64,000 bases of DNA, from positions 691,465 to 755,464 of the forward strand of contig NZ_LT608315.1 of NCBI RefSeq assembly GCF_900095825.1, given 5' to 3'. The stretch's first letter is position 1; each line of letters begins with the position of its first letter. The notes under the pieces were generated by a model. That model ran no database searches. It saw nothing but the letters and a program-made list of their open reading frames with translations, and was not told the DNA's origin. A program made the translations under genes and the position numbers. This document shows positions 1 to 8,362 of the stretch, piece by piece. The stretch is from Acidaminococcus massiliensis (GTDB lineage Bacteria; Bacillota; Negativicutes; Acidaminococcales; Acidaminococcaceae).

Positions 1-1
1 C

Positions 2-1444
2 GCCACCGCCAATATGGATTCCATCCCTCTGGTGATCATCAGCGGCCAGGTGGCTACTTCCCTGATCGGCCAGGATGCCTTCCAGGAAGCGGACACGGCG
101 GGGATCACCACCCCCATCACCAAATACAATTATCTGGTCCGGAAGGTGGAGAACCTGCCCCAGGTATTGAAAGAAGCTTTTTATATCGCCCGGACAGGAA
201 GGCCCGGTCCGGTGCTTATCGATATCGTCACAGATGTGTTCGATGCCCGGCTGGATTTCCACTACCCCAAAGAAGTCCATCTATTGGGCTACCAGGGCAG
301 CCAGCATCCCCGCCGGGCCGATGTGCAGCGGGCTGCGGAAGCCTTGCGCCGGGCCCGCAGACCGGTGATCATGGCCGGAGGCGGGGTGGTCCTGTCGGAT
401 ACGGGAGGGGAACTGACCCGGCTGGCGGAAAAGACCGGGATCCCGGTGGTCACCACCTTGATGGGAAAAGGCGCCGTGCCGGATACTCTGCCCCAGCATC
501 TGGGCATGCTGGGGATGCACGGCAGCTATGCGGCCAATATGGCGGTTTCCGGCTGTGATCTGCTGCTGGCTTTCGGGGTCCGGTTCGATGAAAGGTCTAC
601 TGCTAAGGCCAGCCTATTTGCACCGGCTGCTCGGATCGTCCACTTCAATGTGGAACCGGGGGAAATCAACAAGATCATCCCCGTCCAGGTGGCCGTTCCT
701 GGAGATCTGCGGGAATCCCTGCCCCTGTTTGCCCAGCTGGCGGAACCTCTGGCTGCCGCCTGCAAAGAACAGACAGCGCCCTGGCGGGAACAGGGTGAAG
801 CCATGAAGGAAGAAGTCCCCTGTACGGCCCATGCCTGCAGGGGAGGGATCTCGCCGGAAACGGCTTTGAAAAAAGCGGCGGCCCGGGCTCCCCAAGACAC
901 TATTGTGGTCACCGATGTGGGCCAGCATCAGATGTGGGCAGCCCAATTCTTTCCCACCCGGGAAGCCCGCCATTTCATCACTTCCGGCGGGCTGGGCACC
1001 ATGGGCTTCGGCCTGCCGGCCGCCCTGGGAGCCAAAGTGGGAGAACCGGACAAAACGGTCCTGCTGATCACCGGCGACGGCAGTGTCCTGATGAACTGCC
1101 AGGAATTCACCACCCTGCCCACCTATGGCATCCACGTGAAGACCATTGTCCTGAAGAACGGCCAACTGGGTCTGGTCCGGCAGCTCCAGGGCCTGTTCCG
1201 GGGCGGCCGATATTCCCAGACGGAACTGATCCGGAAACCCTCCATGGCAAAAATTGCAGAAGCCATGGGGATCCCTTCCCGGAGCATCTCCCGTCCGGAA
1301 GAACTGGAAGCAGGACTGGATTTCCTGTTCGGCGGAGACGATTCAGCTCTTTTAGAAATCGCCATCCCGGAAGACGAACGGGTCTATCCTGTGGTCCCGG
1401 GCAGCAAGGGGCTGGACCAGATGATCCTGGGACGGGAAGGATGA
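2..1444 (+). CDS. ilvB: Acetolactate synthase large subunit, 5' truncated by window edge
   Basis: Catalyses the thiamine-diphosphate-dependent condensation of two pyruvates to acetolactate, or of pyruvate with 2-oxobutyrate, the first common step of branched-chain amino acid synthesis. The frame is open from base 2 and begins in the middle of the TPP-binding N-terminal domain (ATANMDSIPLVIISGQ); roughly 80-90 residues lie upstream of the window, so the ATG at 14 is an internal Met. The central domain covers about residues 95-230 of the visible part, and the C-terminal TPP domain carries GDGSVLMNCQEF. The usual Asn-Asn of the metal/TPP motif reads KNGQLG, a mild deviation. The small-subunit gene follows 43 bp downstream, so the two form an operon. 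Confident family call. Confidence 0.95.
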   Translation, partial: ATANMDSIPLVIISGQVATSLIGQDAFQEADTAGITTPITKYNYLVRKVENLPQVLKEAFYIARTGRPGPVLIDIVTDVFDARLDFHYPKEVHLLGYQGSQHPRRADVQRAAEALRRARRPVIMAGGGVVLSDTGGELTRLAEKTGIPVVTTLMGKGAVPDTLPQHLGMLGMHGSYAANMAVSGCDLLLAFGVRFDERSTAKASLFAPAARIVHFNVEPGEINKIIPVQVAVPGDLRESLPLFAQLAEPLAAACKEQTAPWREQGEAMKEEVPCTAHACRGGISPETALKKAAARAPQDTIVVTDVGQHQMWAAQFFPTREARHFITSGGLGTMGFGLPAALGAKVGEPDKTVLLITGDGSVLMNCQEFTTLPTYGIHVKTIVLKNGQLGLVRQLQGLFRGGRYSQTELIRKPSMAKIAEAMGIPSRSISRPEELEAGLDFLFGGDDSALLEIAIPEDERVYPVVPGSKGLDQMILGREG

Positions 1445-1487
1445 ACAAAACGAAGAACGTGCAAAACAAGGATAAAGGAGAAAAACT

Positions 1488-2048
1488 ATGAAATGGCAGC
1501 ATATGGCACTCCTGGTCAACAATCGGCCGGGGGTCCTGTCCCATGTGGCTGGGCTTATCGCCCGCCGGAACATCAACATCGAATGCCTGAATGTGGGGTA
1601 TACGGAAATCCCGGAGATCAGCCGGATCAATCTGGTGGTAGGGGTGGAAAGCCGGTTCCAGCTGGACCAGGCCATCCATCAGCTGAGCCATCTGATCGAT
1701 GTGATCAAGGTGGTGAACCTGGATGATGCCCCGTTGGTCAGCTGTGAACTGACCATGATCAAGGTCAGCGCGCCCACTCCCCAGATCCGAGAGGAACTGA
1801 CCAATATCGCCAGCCTCTTCCATGCCAAGATCGTGGATGTACATCCGGAATCCCTGATCCTGCGTCTGACGGGCCGGCAGGATCATATCCAGGCTCTGCA
1901 GCAGATGCTCCAGAATTACACCATCTTGGAAATCGCCACCACCGGGCAGATTGCGCTGGGGAGAGGCCCCCAGACCGTCAAAGACAGCCTGCTGGAACCC
2001 CAGGAGCCGGCTGCTGAGGCACCGGAAACAGAGGGAGGACAGCCATGA
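1488..2048 (+). CDS. ilvN: Acetolactate synthase small (regulatory) subunit
   Basis: Regulatory subunit that binds the large subunit and usually confers valine feedback inhibition. The 186-residue protein starts with an ACT domain (MKWQHMALLVNNRPGVLSHV, about residues 1-75) and continues with the second ACT-like half typical of IlvN/IlvH; an acidic, proline-rich tail follows residue 165. The start ATG is preceded by a clear AAAGGAGAA box. It lies just after ilvB, and its 3' end overlaps the next gene by four bases (ATGA), suggesting translational coupling to the DUF815 ATPase. No leader peptide or T-box can be assessed because the ilvB promoter is outside the window. Confidence 0.93.
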   Translation: MKWQHMALLVNNRPGVLSHVAGLIARRNINIECLNVGYTEIPEISRINLVVGVESRFQLDQAIHQLSHLIDVIKVVNLDDAPLVSCELTMIKVSAPTPQIREELTNIASLFHAKIVDVHPESLILRLTGRQDHIQALQQMLQNYTILEIATTGQIALGRGPQTVKDSLLEPQEPAAEAPETEGGQP

Positions 2049-3307
2049 AACAGGCCTTTCCGGAAACGGTAGCAGATTTCCAGGTCTTTTCCACCCTGAC
2101 GGTGCTCCGGTCCCTCCATCGGGATCCGGTGATCAAAAACCTGAGCCGGGCCCAGCAGCATCCGGAACGGGAGAAGTATCTGGCCCGGGCCCGAGAGGCT
2201 CTGCTGGAACAGGCGGAAGAGCTGGGACTTTCCGGCAACCTGTGGCAGGGCTATTTCTTCCATCTCCTGTGTGAAGGGAACAACCTGGCTGGGCAGATGG
2301 TGGAAGCCCGGGGAAATGTGGGAAGCGGGATCCTGTCTGCCCTGACCCGGGACTTGGAGAAAATCCGTCCCTTCCTGACCCTTTCCGGCCGTTCTGTCCT
2401 GGGAGACGGGTTCTACGATCATTATGAACCTATTTCCCCGGCCCCTCGGGACGGTCTGGAAAAACAGCTGGCCCAGCAGCTGCTGGCGGCGCCCGAAGCG
2501 GCCCGGCAGGCGGAAATCCTGCTCCAGCATTACAAACGGTACGGCCGGGGGAAGATGGCCCGGTATGAAGCTTTTTGCCTGGATGCCAGGGGACATTTCC
2601 AGGGAATCGCCGATTTTCCCCACACGGCCTGGGAGGATATCCTGGGCTATGAGGAACAGAAGGAGAAGCTCCTGGCCAATACCCGGCAGTTCATGGCAGG
2701 GCGGGGCTGCAACAATGTCCTTTCTACTGGGAGCCGGGGCACGGGGAAATCCACTTCCATCAAGGCCCTGATCCCTCTTTTCAGTGCCCAAGGGCTGCGG
2801 CTGGTCCAGATCAAACGGGATCAGCTCCATCTGCTGGCGGCTGCCATGGAACGGGCCGGGCGGATCCGCAGCCACCGGTTCCTGTTTTTCTTCGACGATC
2901 TGTCCTTTGATGAGAACGAAAAGGAATACAAATACCTGAAATCCGCCATTGACGGCGGAGCTGCTCCCCAGCCGGACAATGTGATGCTGTGCGCCACCAG
3001 CAACCGGCGCCATCTGCTGAAGGAAACCTGGGCGGACCGGAGTGACGAGCTGGAAGCGGAAGTGTACCGGGAGGATGCCACCAATGAATCCATCTCCCTG
3101 TCAGACCGGTTCGGACTGATCCTCCATTTCGGGGCTCCCACCCAGCAGGAATACCTGGCCATCATCGACCATGAGCTCCAGAAAGAAGGTATCAAACTGT
3201 CTCCGGAGGAGCTGCGGATCCAGGGCGTCCGCTGGGAAATGGAACATTCCGGCCGGAATGGACGGATCGCCAAACAGTTCGTCCAGTGGTATTTGGGGAG
3301 TCATTGA
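2045..3307 (+). CDS. DUF815-family AAA ATPase
   Basis: 420-residue ATPase of the DUF815 group, whose cellular role is not established. Walker A is GSRGTGKST near residue 229 and Walker B is FLFFFDDLSF near residue 280; the N-terminal 190 residues are alpha-helical and match only this family. Downstream motifs include a sensor-like CATSNRRHLL and a conserved SLSDRFGL segment, as in AAA+ proteins. It overlaps ilvN by 4 bp and ends at a strong terminator, so it is probably co-transcribed with ilvBN, although nothing in the protein connects it to amino acid synthesis. Family assignment is firm; function is unknown. Confidence 0.85.
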   Translation: MKQAFPETVADFQVFSTLTVLRSLHRDPVIKNLSRAQQHPEREKYLARAREALLEQAEELGLSGNLWQGYFFHLLCEGNNLAGQMVEARGNVGSGILSALTRDLEKIRPFLTLSGRSVLGDGFYDHYEPISPAPRDGLEKQLAQQLLAAPEAARQAEILLQHYKRYGRGKMARYEAFCLDARGHFQGIADFPHTAWEDILGYEEQKEKLLANTRQFMAGRGCNNVLSTGSRGTGKSTSIKALIPLFSAQGLRLVQIKRDQLHLLAAAMERAGRIRSHRFLFFFDDLSFDENEKEYKYLKSAIDGGAAPQPDNVMLCATSNRRHLLKETWADRSDELEAEVYREDATNESISLSDRFGLILHFGAPTQQEYLAIIDHELQKEGIKLSPEELRIQGVRWEMEHSGRNGRIAKQFVQWYLGSH

Positions 3308-3310
3308 CGG

Positions 3311-3338
3311 GGCTGTTGCGCCTGCAACAGCCTCTTTT
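3311..3338 (+). terminator. Rho-independent terminator after ilvBN-DUF815
   Basis: A perfect 9-bp stem (GGCTGTTGC / GCAACAGCC) with a GCCT loop is followed by TCTTTT. It lies 3 bp after the stop codon. The stem core recurs in several other terminators of this window. Confidence 0.85.
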
Positions 3339-3374
3339 CCATGTCCGAAAACCGCCGGTTTTTTCTTTGTTTTC

Positions 3375-3383
3375 TGGTACAAT
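3375..3383 (+). promoter_or_regulatory. Extended -10 promoter for the Ada/AlkA gene
   Basis: TGGTACAAT is an extended -10 element 25 bp before the start codon. No good -35 is present 17 bp upstream, which would suit a promoter that needs an activator. The downstream protein is itself an Ada-type activator, so autoregulation is plausible but not shown. Confidence 0.45.
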
Positions 3384-3407
3384 AGAAGTAGAAAAGGAGG
3401 GAAAACC

Positions 3408-4919
3408 ATGGACGATACGGACAGAGAACGGCTGTACCGGGCTTTTTGTGCCCGGGACTCCCGGTTTGACGGAAAATATTTTATAGGGGTGCGTTCCACC
3501 GGAATCTACTGCCGTCCAGTTTGCCACGCCCGGAAGCCGAAACTGGAGAACTGTGAATTCTTTGCCAGCGCGGCGGAAGCGGAAAAGGCAGGCTACCGGC
3601 CCTGCCTCCAGTGCCGGCCGGAACTGGCCCCTGGCTGTGCTCCGGTAGATGCTTGTGATTTTCTGGCCCAGCAGGCAGCCCGCTGTCTCCGGGAAACCTG
3701 CGGCAGCGGGATCAGCCTGGCCGCCCTGGCAGAAAGCCTGGGATGCAGCCCCCGCCACTTGCGGAGGACCTTTGAAGAAGCTTACCAGGTGCGGCCGGTG
3801 GAATATCTGACTACCTGCCGGCTGCTGCTGGCTAAGAGCCTGCTCACGGATACCCGGCTGCCGGTGACGGAAATCGCTTTTGCTTCCGGCTTCCGCAGTC
3901 TCCGGCGGTTCAATGAGGCTTTTCGGGAAAGATACCGGCTGGCTCCCACGGCTCTGCGGAAACAGCTGGAAGGGAAAGAAATCAGTCAGGAGGAGGACAG
4001 TTTTGTGATGGCGCTGGGCTATCGTCCTCCCTTCCGGTATGACCTGCTGCTGGAATTCTGGAAACCTCGGCTTCTTCCAGGAATCGAAACGATCCAAAAG
4101 GGGATCTACAGCCGGGGCATCCAACTGGCTGCGGGAACAGGAAAACGAGTCAAAGGCTGGTTCCAGGTCAGGGATCTGCCGTCTCGGAACCGTTTGGAAC
4201 TGCGGCTCAGTGCTTCCCTTCTGCCCGTGCTGCCCCAAGTCCTGGGCCGGGTCCATCGTCTCTTTGACTTGGATTGTGAGCCCCAGAGCATCCTCCAGGG
4301 CTTTGAAGGGTTCCGGGACACCACAGGACGGGATTTCATTCCAGGTATCCGGATCCCCGGCTGTTCGGAACTTTTCGAAATGGGGGTCCGGGCCATCTTG
4401 GGGCAGCAGATCAGTACAGAGGCGGCTTCCCGGCTGGCCGGGCGTCTGGCTGACCGGTACGGAGCCGAAATCGAAGGGGCCCCGGAAGGGATCCGGCGGG
4501 CTTTTCCTCTAGCAGAAGATTTCCTTTGGGAGGAAGCAGAGGGGGAACAGCAGCTGGGGCCGCTGGGCATCATCCGCCAAAGGTCCCGGGCCATTGTCCG
4601 GCTGGCCGCTTTCCTGGCGGAGCGGCAGGATACCCATTGGCTGGCTGGACAGCCGGAACAGGTGGCGGAAGAATTGCAGGAAATTCCAGGAATCGGACCC
4701 TGGACCGCGCACTATACGGTGATGCGGGCCCTGGGCTGGTCAGATGCCTTTCCGGTGACGGATCTGGCCATCCGGAAAGTCCTGGCGCCTCGGACGGAAA
4801 AGGAGCGCAGGGTATTGGCAGAAGCCTGGAGGCCCTGGCGGAGTTATGCCACCCTCTGCCTCTGGCAGGGAAAACAGGAAGGAGTCGAAAAAAATGCTGT
4901 ACATCACAAAAGTAGATAG
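3408..4919 (+). CDS. Ada N-terminal/AraC/AlkA fusion: alkylation-responsive regulator and 3-methyladenine glycosylase
   Basis: 503-residue bifunctional DNA-repair protein. Residues 1-75 form the Ada zinc domain with four Cys (GIYCRPVCHARKP and PCLQC) that senses methyl-phosphotriesters. Residues about 85-185 are an AraC-type double helix-turn-helix. From about residue 195 to the end it is an AlkA-like glycosylase, with an HhH motif (IPGIGPWTAHYTVMRAL) and the catalytic Asp in FPVTDLAI. The start at 3408 follows AAGGAGGGAAAACC; the same frame is open back to 3171 but there it overlaps the previous gene and the terminator. The methyltransferase domain of E. coli Ada is missing and is supplied by the overlapping ogt gene downstream. 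Domain assignments are confident; regulation is inferred. Confidence 0.9.
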   Translation: MDDTDRERLYRAFCARDSRFDGKYFIGVRSTGIYCRPVCHARKPKLENCEFFASAAEAEKAGYRPCLQCRPELAPGCAPVDACDFLAQQAARCLRETCGSGISLAALAESLGCSPRHLRRTFEEAYQVRPVEYLTTCRLLLAKSLLTDTRLPVTEIAFASGFRSLRRFNEAFRERYRLAPTALRKQLEGKEISQEEDSFVMALGYRPPFRYDLLLEFWKPRLLPGIETIQKGIYSRGIQLAAGTGKRVKGWFQVRDLPSRNRLELRLSASLLPVLPQVLGRVHRLFDLDCEPQSILQGFEGFRDTTGRDFIPGIRIPGCSELFEMGVRAILGQQISTEAASRLAGRLADRYGAEIEGAPEGIRRAFPLAEDFLWEEAEGEQQLGPLGIIRQRSRAIVRLAAFLAERQDTHWLAGQPEQVAEELQEIPGIGPWTAHYTVMRALGWSDAFPVTDLAIRKVLAPRTEKERRVLAEAWRPWRSYATLCLWQGKQEGVEKNAVHHKSR

Positions 4920-5442
4920 TCCTCTGGGAACGATCCTCCTGAGCAGCCATGGAGAAAAGCTGAACGGGCTGTGGTTCCAGGGAGAGAAGTATGAAGAAAT
5001 CCGGATGAAAAACGAAGACGGTGTGGAAGAACGGCCGGATCTCCCTGTATTCCAGGAAACCCGGCGTTGGCTGGACCTGTATTTCCAGGGGAAAGATCCA
5101 GGCTTCACGCCTCCCCTTGAACTGTCCGGCAGTGATTTCCGGCAGCAGGTAGGGCGGATCATGCTGACCATTCCTTACGGAAAGACCATGACCTATGGCG
5201 CCATTGCCCGGGAAATGGCCCGGAGGGAGGGAAAGGAGCGGATGTCGGCACAGGCCGTGGGAGGAGCGGTGGGCCACAATCCCATCAGCTTGATCATTCC
5301 CTGCCATCGGGTGGTGGGGACCAGCGGAAGCCTGACCGGATACGGCGGCGGTATGCCCCGGAAAGTGTGGCTGCTGGAACATGAAGGCATCGATCTGAAA
5401 GCCTCCGGTTTCACCATACCGAAAAAAGGGACTGCCCTGTAA
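4894..5442 (+). CDS. ogt: Methylated-DNA--protein-cysteine S-methyltransferase
   Basis: Suicide repair enzyme that moves the methyl group from O6-methylguanine to its own cysteine. The 182-residue protein has the active-site motif IIPCHRVVG near residue 132 and the helix-turn-helix that flips the base (YGAIAREMARREG). The start ATG at 4894 sits within the last 26 bp of the Ada/AlkA gene behind AGGAAGGA, so the two are translationally linked. The stop codon lies in the loop region of the terminator hairpin. Together the pair reconstitutes the adaptive alkylation response in two polypeptides. Confidence 0.93.
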   Translation: MLYITKVDSPLGTILLSSHGEKLNGLWFQGEKYEEIRMKNEDGVEERPDLPVFQETRRWLDLYFQGKDPGFTPPLELSGSDFRQQVGRIMLTIPYGKTMTYGAIAREMARREGKERMSAQAVGGAVGHNPISLIIPCHRVVGTSGSLTGYGGGMPRKVWLLEHEGIDLKASGFTIPKKGTAL

Positions 5443-5459
5443 CAGGGACAGTCCTTTTT
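5427..5459. terminator. Bidirectional terminator between ogt and the ArnT-like gene
   Basis: The hairpin GGGACTGcCCTG / CAGGGACAGTCC is flanked by an A-run on the left and a T-run on the right, so it can stop transcription from both converging genes. The ogt stop codon is in its loop. Confidence 0.8.
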
Positions 5460-5472
5460 GCTTCCAGGAGAT

Positions 5473-6978
5473 TCAGTTTCTTCCCCACACGGTCCAGCGG
5501 CCTCCTTCTCCCAGTTTTTCCCAGTTTCCTGGGACGGTCTGGAGAAAGTCCTTCTGGCTGCTCTGGTCTACCAGGACGATGATCCTTCCCGTATCTGGCA
5601 GGTCTTCCAGGGCTTCGAAGGGCATCATATTCTTGGCGTTCCAGCTGATCCCTGCCGGCCGCATTTCCTGCAGCCGTTCCCGGGTCACCAGACGGGGAGC
5701 GGGGATACCGCTGTAATAGGTGAAGGAAACCGGATAGCGGCCTCCATACACGTACACCGGGACACCGGATACATGGTGGGAGGTGACCATCTGGGCCACA
5801 TCCCAGGCAGAAGCCTGCCGGCACAGGGGGATGGCCAAGGCATAGGACAGGACCGTAAAGAGCAGGGCCATGGCCAGGGCGGCCCGCTTGATCCAATACT
5901 GCAGGTCCAGCCGGCCGGCGGCACAGGCCAGACCGATGGCCAAAGGCGGCAGATAGGGGAAGGTGTAAGTGGGGTATTTGGTGGCCATGCATTCAAAGAA
6001 AAACCAAGTGAGGAAAACCCACAGGAACAGGAACCGCTGCCGGTCATCCAAGCTTTGCCAGAGGGTCCGGTTTTTGATCCGGGCGATCAGGGTCTTGCCG
6101 TATTTTTTCCAGAGCCAGGGCAGGCTCAGGCTCCAGGGGAAGCAGCCGATGAGGAAAATCAGGAAATAATACCACCAGGTATTGTTCCGAGGATGTTCGG
6201 AGACTGTAGCCCGGAGCACATTGTGGACCCCGATGAACCCATCCAGGAAGGCGCTGCCGTGGAGGACTGTCATAGGGACGTACCAAAGGGCAGCGATGGC
6301 CAGGGTCAGGATGAGGCCACGGAACAGCTTCATATGGGCCAGGGTCCGGAAATCTCGGTTGCCGGCCAGATAGGCCAGGATGATCAGCCCCGGCAGCACC
6401 AACCCCAGGGGCCCTTTGGTCAGGATGGCCAGGCCGGCCAGGGCATAGGCTCCGTAATAAAGAAGGGGCCGGTTTTCCCTTTTGGCCAGGTAGAACAGCA
6501 TCAGGGCTCCATCCATGGCCACGAACAGGGTCATATCGGTGATCACGGCTTTGGCCAGGTAGAAATATTCCACACTGGTGGCCATGATCAGCCCGCTGAG
6601 GAATCCGATGTTCCGGTTGTACAATTTCTGGGCGAACCAATAAGTCTGGAGGACCCCGATGGTGCCAAAGACTGCAGGGAAGAAACGGGCTGCGAAGGAA
6701 GTCTCCCCGAAGAGCTGGAAGGCCACCAGCAGCTCGCCGTAGAACATCCAAGGTTTATCGTACCAGTAATTCCCGTAGATCCGGGGAGAGAGCCAGTCTC
6801 CGGAAGCCAGCATTTCTTTGGCGGTCAAGGCGTAATTGGATTCTACCGGGTCCGTGATCAGCAGCTGGCAGTTGGCTGCAAAGAACAGGAGCAGGCAAAG
6901 CACGAACAGCAAAAAAGCCGGCCAGTGCCTGTGGTAGACCCGCAGCAGCGGGGTCCTGTCATTTTCCCAGTATTCCAT
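5473..6978 (-). CDS. ArnT/PMT-family membrane glycosyltransferase
   Basis: 501-residue integral membrane protein of the dolichyl-phosphate-mannose/ArnT superfamily (GT-C fold), which transfers sugars from polyprenyl-phosphate carriers to lipid A or other envelope acceptors. The first membrane helix is followed by the periplasmic loop motif DPVESNYALTAKEML, with the acidic catalytic position, then NYWYDKPWMFY; about 10-12 hydrophobic segments follow. The C-terminal 90 residues are soluble, as in ArnT. The start follows AGGAGGAGG. It is monocistronic and divergent from a dehydrogenase gene. No arn biosynthesis genes are nearby, so the sugar and acceptor are unknown. Confidence 0.85.
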   Translation of the reverse strand: MEYWENDRTPLLRVYHRHWPAFLLFVLCLLLFFAANCQLLITDPVESNYALTAKEMLASGDWLSPRIYGNYWYDKPWMFYGELLVAFQLFGETSFAARFFPAVFGTIGVLQTYWFAQKLYNRNIGFLSGLIMATSVEYFYLAKAVITDMTLFVAMDGALMLFYLAKRENRPLLYYGAYALAGLAILTKGPLGLVLPGLIILAYLAGNRDFRTLAHMKLFRGLILTLAIAALWYVPMTVLHGSAFLDGFIGVHNVLRATVSEHPRNNTWWYYFLIFLIGCFPWSLSLPWLWKKYGKTLIARIKNRTLWQSLDDRQRFLFLWVFLTWFFFECMATKYPTYTFPYLPPLAIGLACAAGRLDLQYWIKRAALAMALLFTVLSYALAIPLCRQASAWDVAQMVTSHHVSGVPVYVYGGRYPVSFTYYSGIPAPRLVTRERLQEMRPAGISWNAKNMMPFEALEDLPDTGRIIVLVDQSSQKDFLQTVPGNWEKLGEGGRWTVWGRN

Positions 6979-7092
6979 GGAACATTCCTCCTCCTGTTTG
7001 GTGGTTCCAGTATAGGAGGAGAAAATAAAGGAACCTTAAACAAAGGAAAAGGAATGCATAAAAAATCCTGCAAAAGAGGGAAAAGAAAGGTG

Positions 7093-7098
7093 TATAAT
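7093..7098 (+). promoter_or_regulatory. -10 element for the hydroxyacid dehydrogenase gene
   Basis: TATAAT 56 bp upstream of the start codon in the 175-bp divergent intergenic region. The best -35 candidate, TGCAAA at 7069-7074, has an 18-bp spacer and is weak. Confidence 0.5.
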
Positions 7099-7153
7099 GG
7101 ATTTCCAAGCTTGCAGAGTTGAAGGATAAGGGAAAACGGAATGGAGGGAAGCT

Positions 7154-8050
7154 ATGGAAATCAGCTTTATCGGTGTGGGCGTCATGGGCGGCGGCATGTG
7201 CCGGAATCTGCTGAAAAAGGGGCTGAAGGTCCGGGCCATTGCTAGGAAGAAAGAACATCTGCTGGCTTTCCAGCAGGCCGGGGCGGCCATCAGTACTCGG
7301 AACCGGGACGCGGCGGACAGTTCGGTCATTTTCCTCTGTCTGCCGGATGGAGCGGCGGTCAGACAGGTCCTTTTGGGAGAAGAAGGGCTGCTGGAATGCC
7401 TGGAGCCGGGTACGGTCTTGGTGGACTGCAGTACCTTGGGCTATCTGGAAGCCCGGGAACTGGCAGGCCTTTGCAGCAAACGGGGTGTGGTGTACCTGGA
7501 CGCACCGGTTTCCGGGCACCAAGCCAAAGCAGAGGACGGGACACTGACCATCATGGTGGGAGGACGGGAAGATGCCTTCCGGCAGGTGAAACCCCTCCTG
7601 GAAGCGGTGGGAAGCACCATCCTGTATATGGGAGAAAGCGGCAGCGGGCAGCTGACCAAAATGATCAACAACTGTGCCCTGAATATCTGTACGGCCGCTT
7701 TTTGTGAACTGATGCCCTTGGGGGTGAAAATGGGGCTGTCTCCGGAGAAACTGGGAAAGGTCCTGATGACGGCTTCTGGGTCCAGCTATGCCTCCTGCCA
7801 TCTGATCCCCAAGGTGCTGGAAGGGGATTTTGCCTACGGCTTTTCTCTGGAGCGGGCCTATAAGGACATGGCCCATATGGCGGAACTGACCACCCGGTTC
7901 CAGGTGCCGCTGCCCACCCTCCAGGGAACCATGCAGACTTACCAGCTGGCCCTTCGGCATGGGGAAGGGGAATTGTACAAAGGAGCTATGATCCGGTTTT
8001 ACGAAGATCTGCTGGGAGTGGAATGCCGTCGGGAGAAAAAGGAACCCTGA
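7154..8050 (+). CDS. NAD(P)-dependent beta-hydroxyacid dehydrogenase (3-hydroxyisobutyrate dehydrogenase family)
   Basis: 298-residue soluble oxidoreductase of the GarR/MmsB/YihU family, which reduces or oxidises small 3-hydroxy acids. Residues 5-12 carry the Rossmann motif GVGVMGGGM; the substrate motif DAPVSGHQAKAEDGTLTIM is near residue 115, and the catalytic Lys lies in GSGQLTKMINN near residue 165. The start ATG follows GGAGGGA with good spacing. It is a single-gene unit between a divergent promoter region and a hairpin. The family is clear; the substrate (tartronate semialdehyde, 3-hydroxyisobutyrate or another) cannot be told from sequence. Confidence 0.88.
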   Translation: MEISFIGVGVMGGGMCRNLLKKGLKVRAIARKKEHLLAFQQAGAAISTRNRDAADSSVIFLCLPDGAAVRQVLLGEEGLLECLEPGTVLVDCSTLGYLEARELAGLCSKRGVVYLDAPVSGHQAKAEDGTLTIMVGGREDAFRQVKPLLEAVGSTILYMGESGSGQLTKMINNCALNICTAAFCELMPLGVKMGLSPEKLGKVLMTASGSSYASCHLIPKVLEGDFAYGFSLERAYKDMAHMAELTTRFQVPLPTLQGTMQTYQLALRHGEGELYKGAMIRFYEDLLGVECRREKKEP

Positions 8051-8070
8051 GGCTTCCGACTCCTGACGAA

Positions 8071-8101
8071 GGGGGTGTTGCACGTAACGTGCAACACCCC
8101 C
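8071..8101 (+). terminator. Strong hairpin after the dehydrogenase gene
   Basis: A perfect 14-bp stem (GGGGGTGTTGCACG and its complement) with a TAA loop lies 20 bp after the stop. No T-run follows, so it may act as a transcript-end hairpin rather than a classical terminator. Confidence 0.6.
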
Positions 8102-8128
8102 CGGTCTCATGAGCCGCATAGCAGCTCG

Positions 8129-8322
8129 GTCTCGGGTCTCGAGTCTCGAGCCGAATGAGAAATTTGCAAGCAAATTTTTTGAATGTACAAACCCTAATCT
8201 GCTAACGATAAGATATTCGTTTCTATATCCAGCACGATACTGGTCCTACACCTTCAAAAAAACCTGGCCATGGGGACAGGTTCTATCCAACGGCTCGAGA
8301 CTCACGACTCGAGACCCGAGAC
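8129..8322. repeat. Intergenic element with long inverted arms (8051-8362 has no gene)
   Basis: The left arm (8129-8153) and right arm (8291-8322) are inverted copies built from CTCGAG/GTCTC units; the right arm carries a few extra bases in the middle. They flank about 137 bp of AT-rich sequence containing the block 8161-8194, which resembles 20510-20541. Nothing coding is convincing here. It could be a small non-autonomous mobile element or a structured RNA. Confidence 0.6.
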
Positions 8323-8325
8323 CTC

Positions 8326-8356
8326 AAAAAGGGACTGTTGCGCATGCAACAGCCCC
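8326..8356 (-). terminator. Terminator of the MetE-like gene
   Basis: On the minus strand GGGGCTGTTGC, a short loop and GCAACAGTCCC are followed by TTTTT, directly after the stop codon at 8363. Confidence 0.85.
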
Positions 8357-8362
8357 TTGTTT

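Noticed and set aside
5458-7122. 554-codon plus-strand frame opposite the ArnT-like gene
   Set aside because: Antisense shadow; composition rich in Gln, Gly and His with no hydrophobic or domain pattern.
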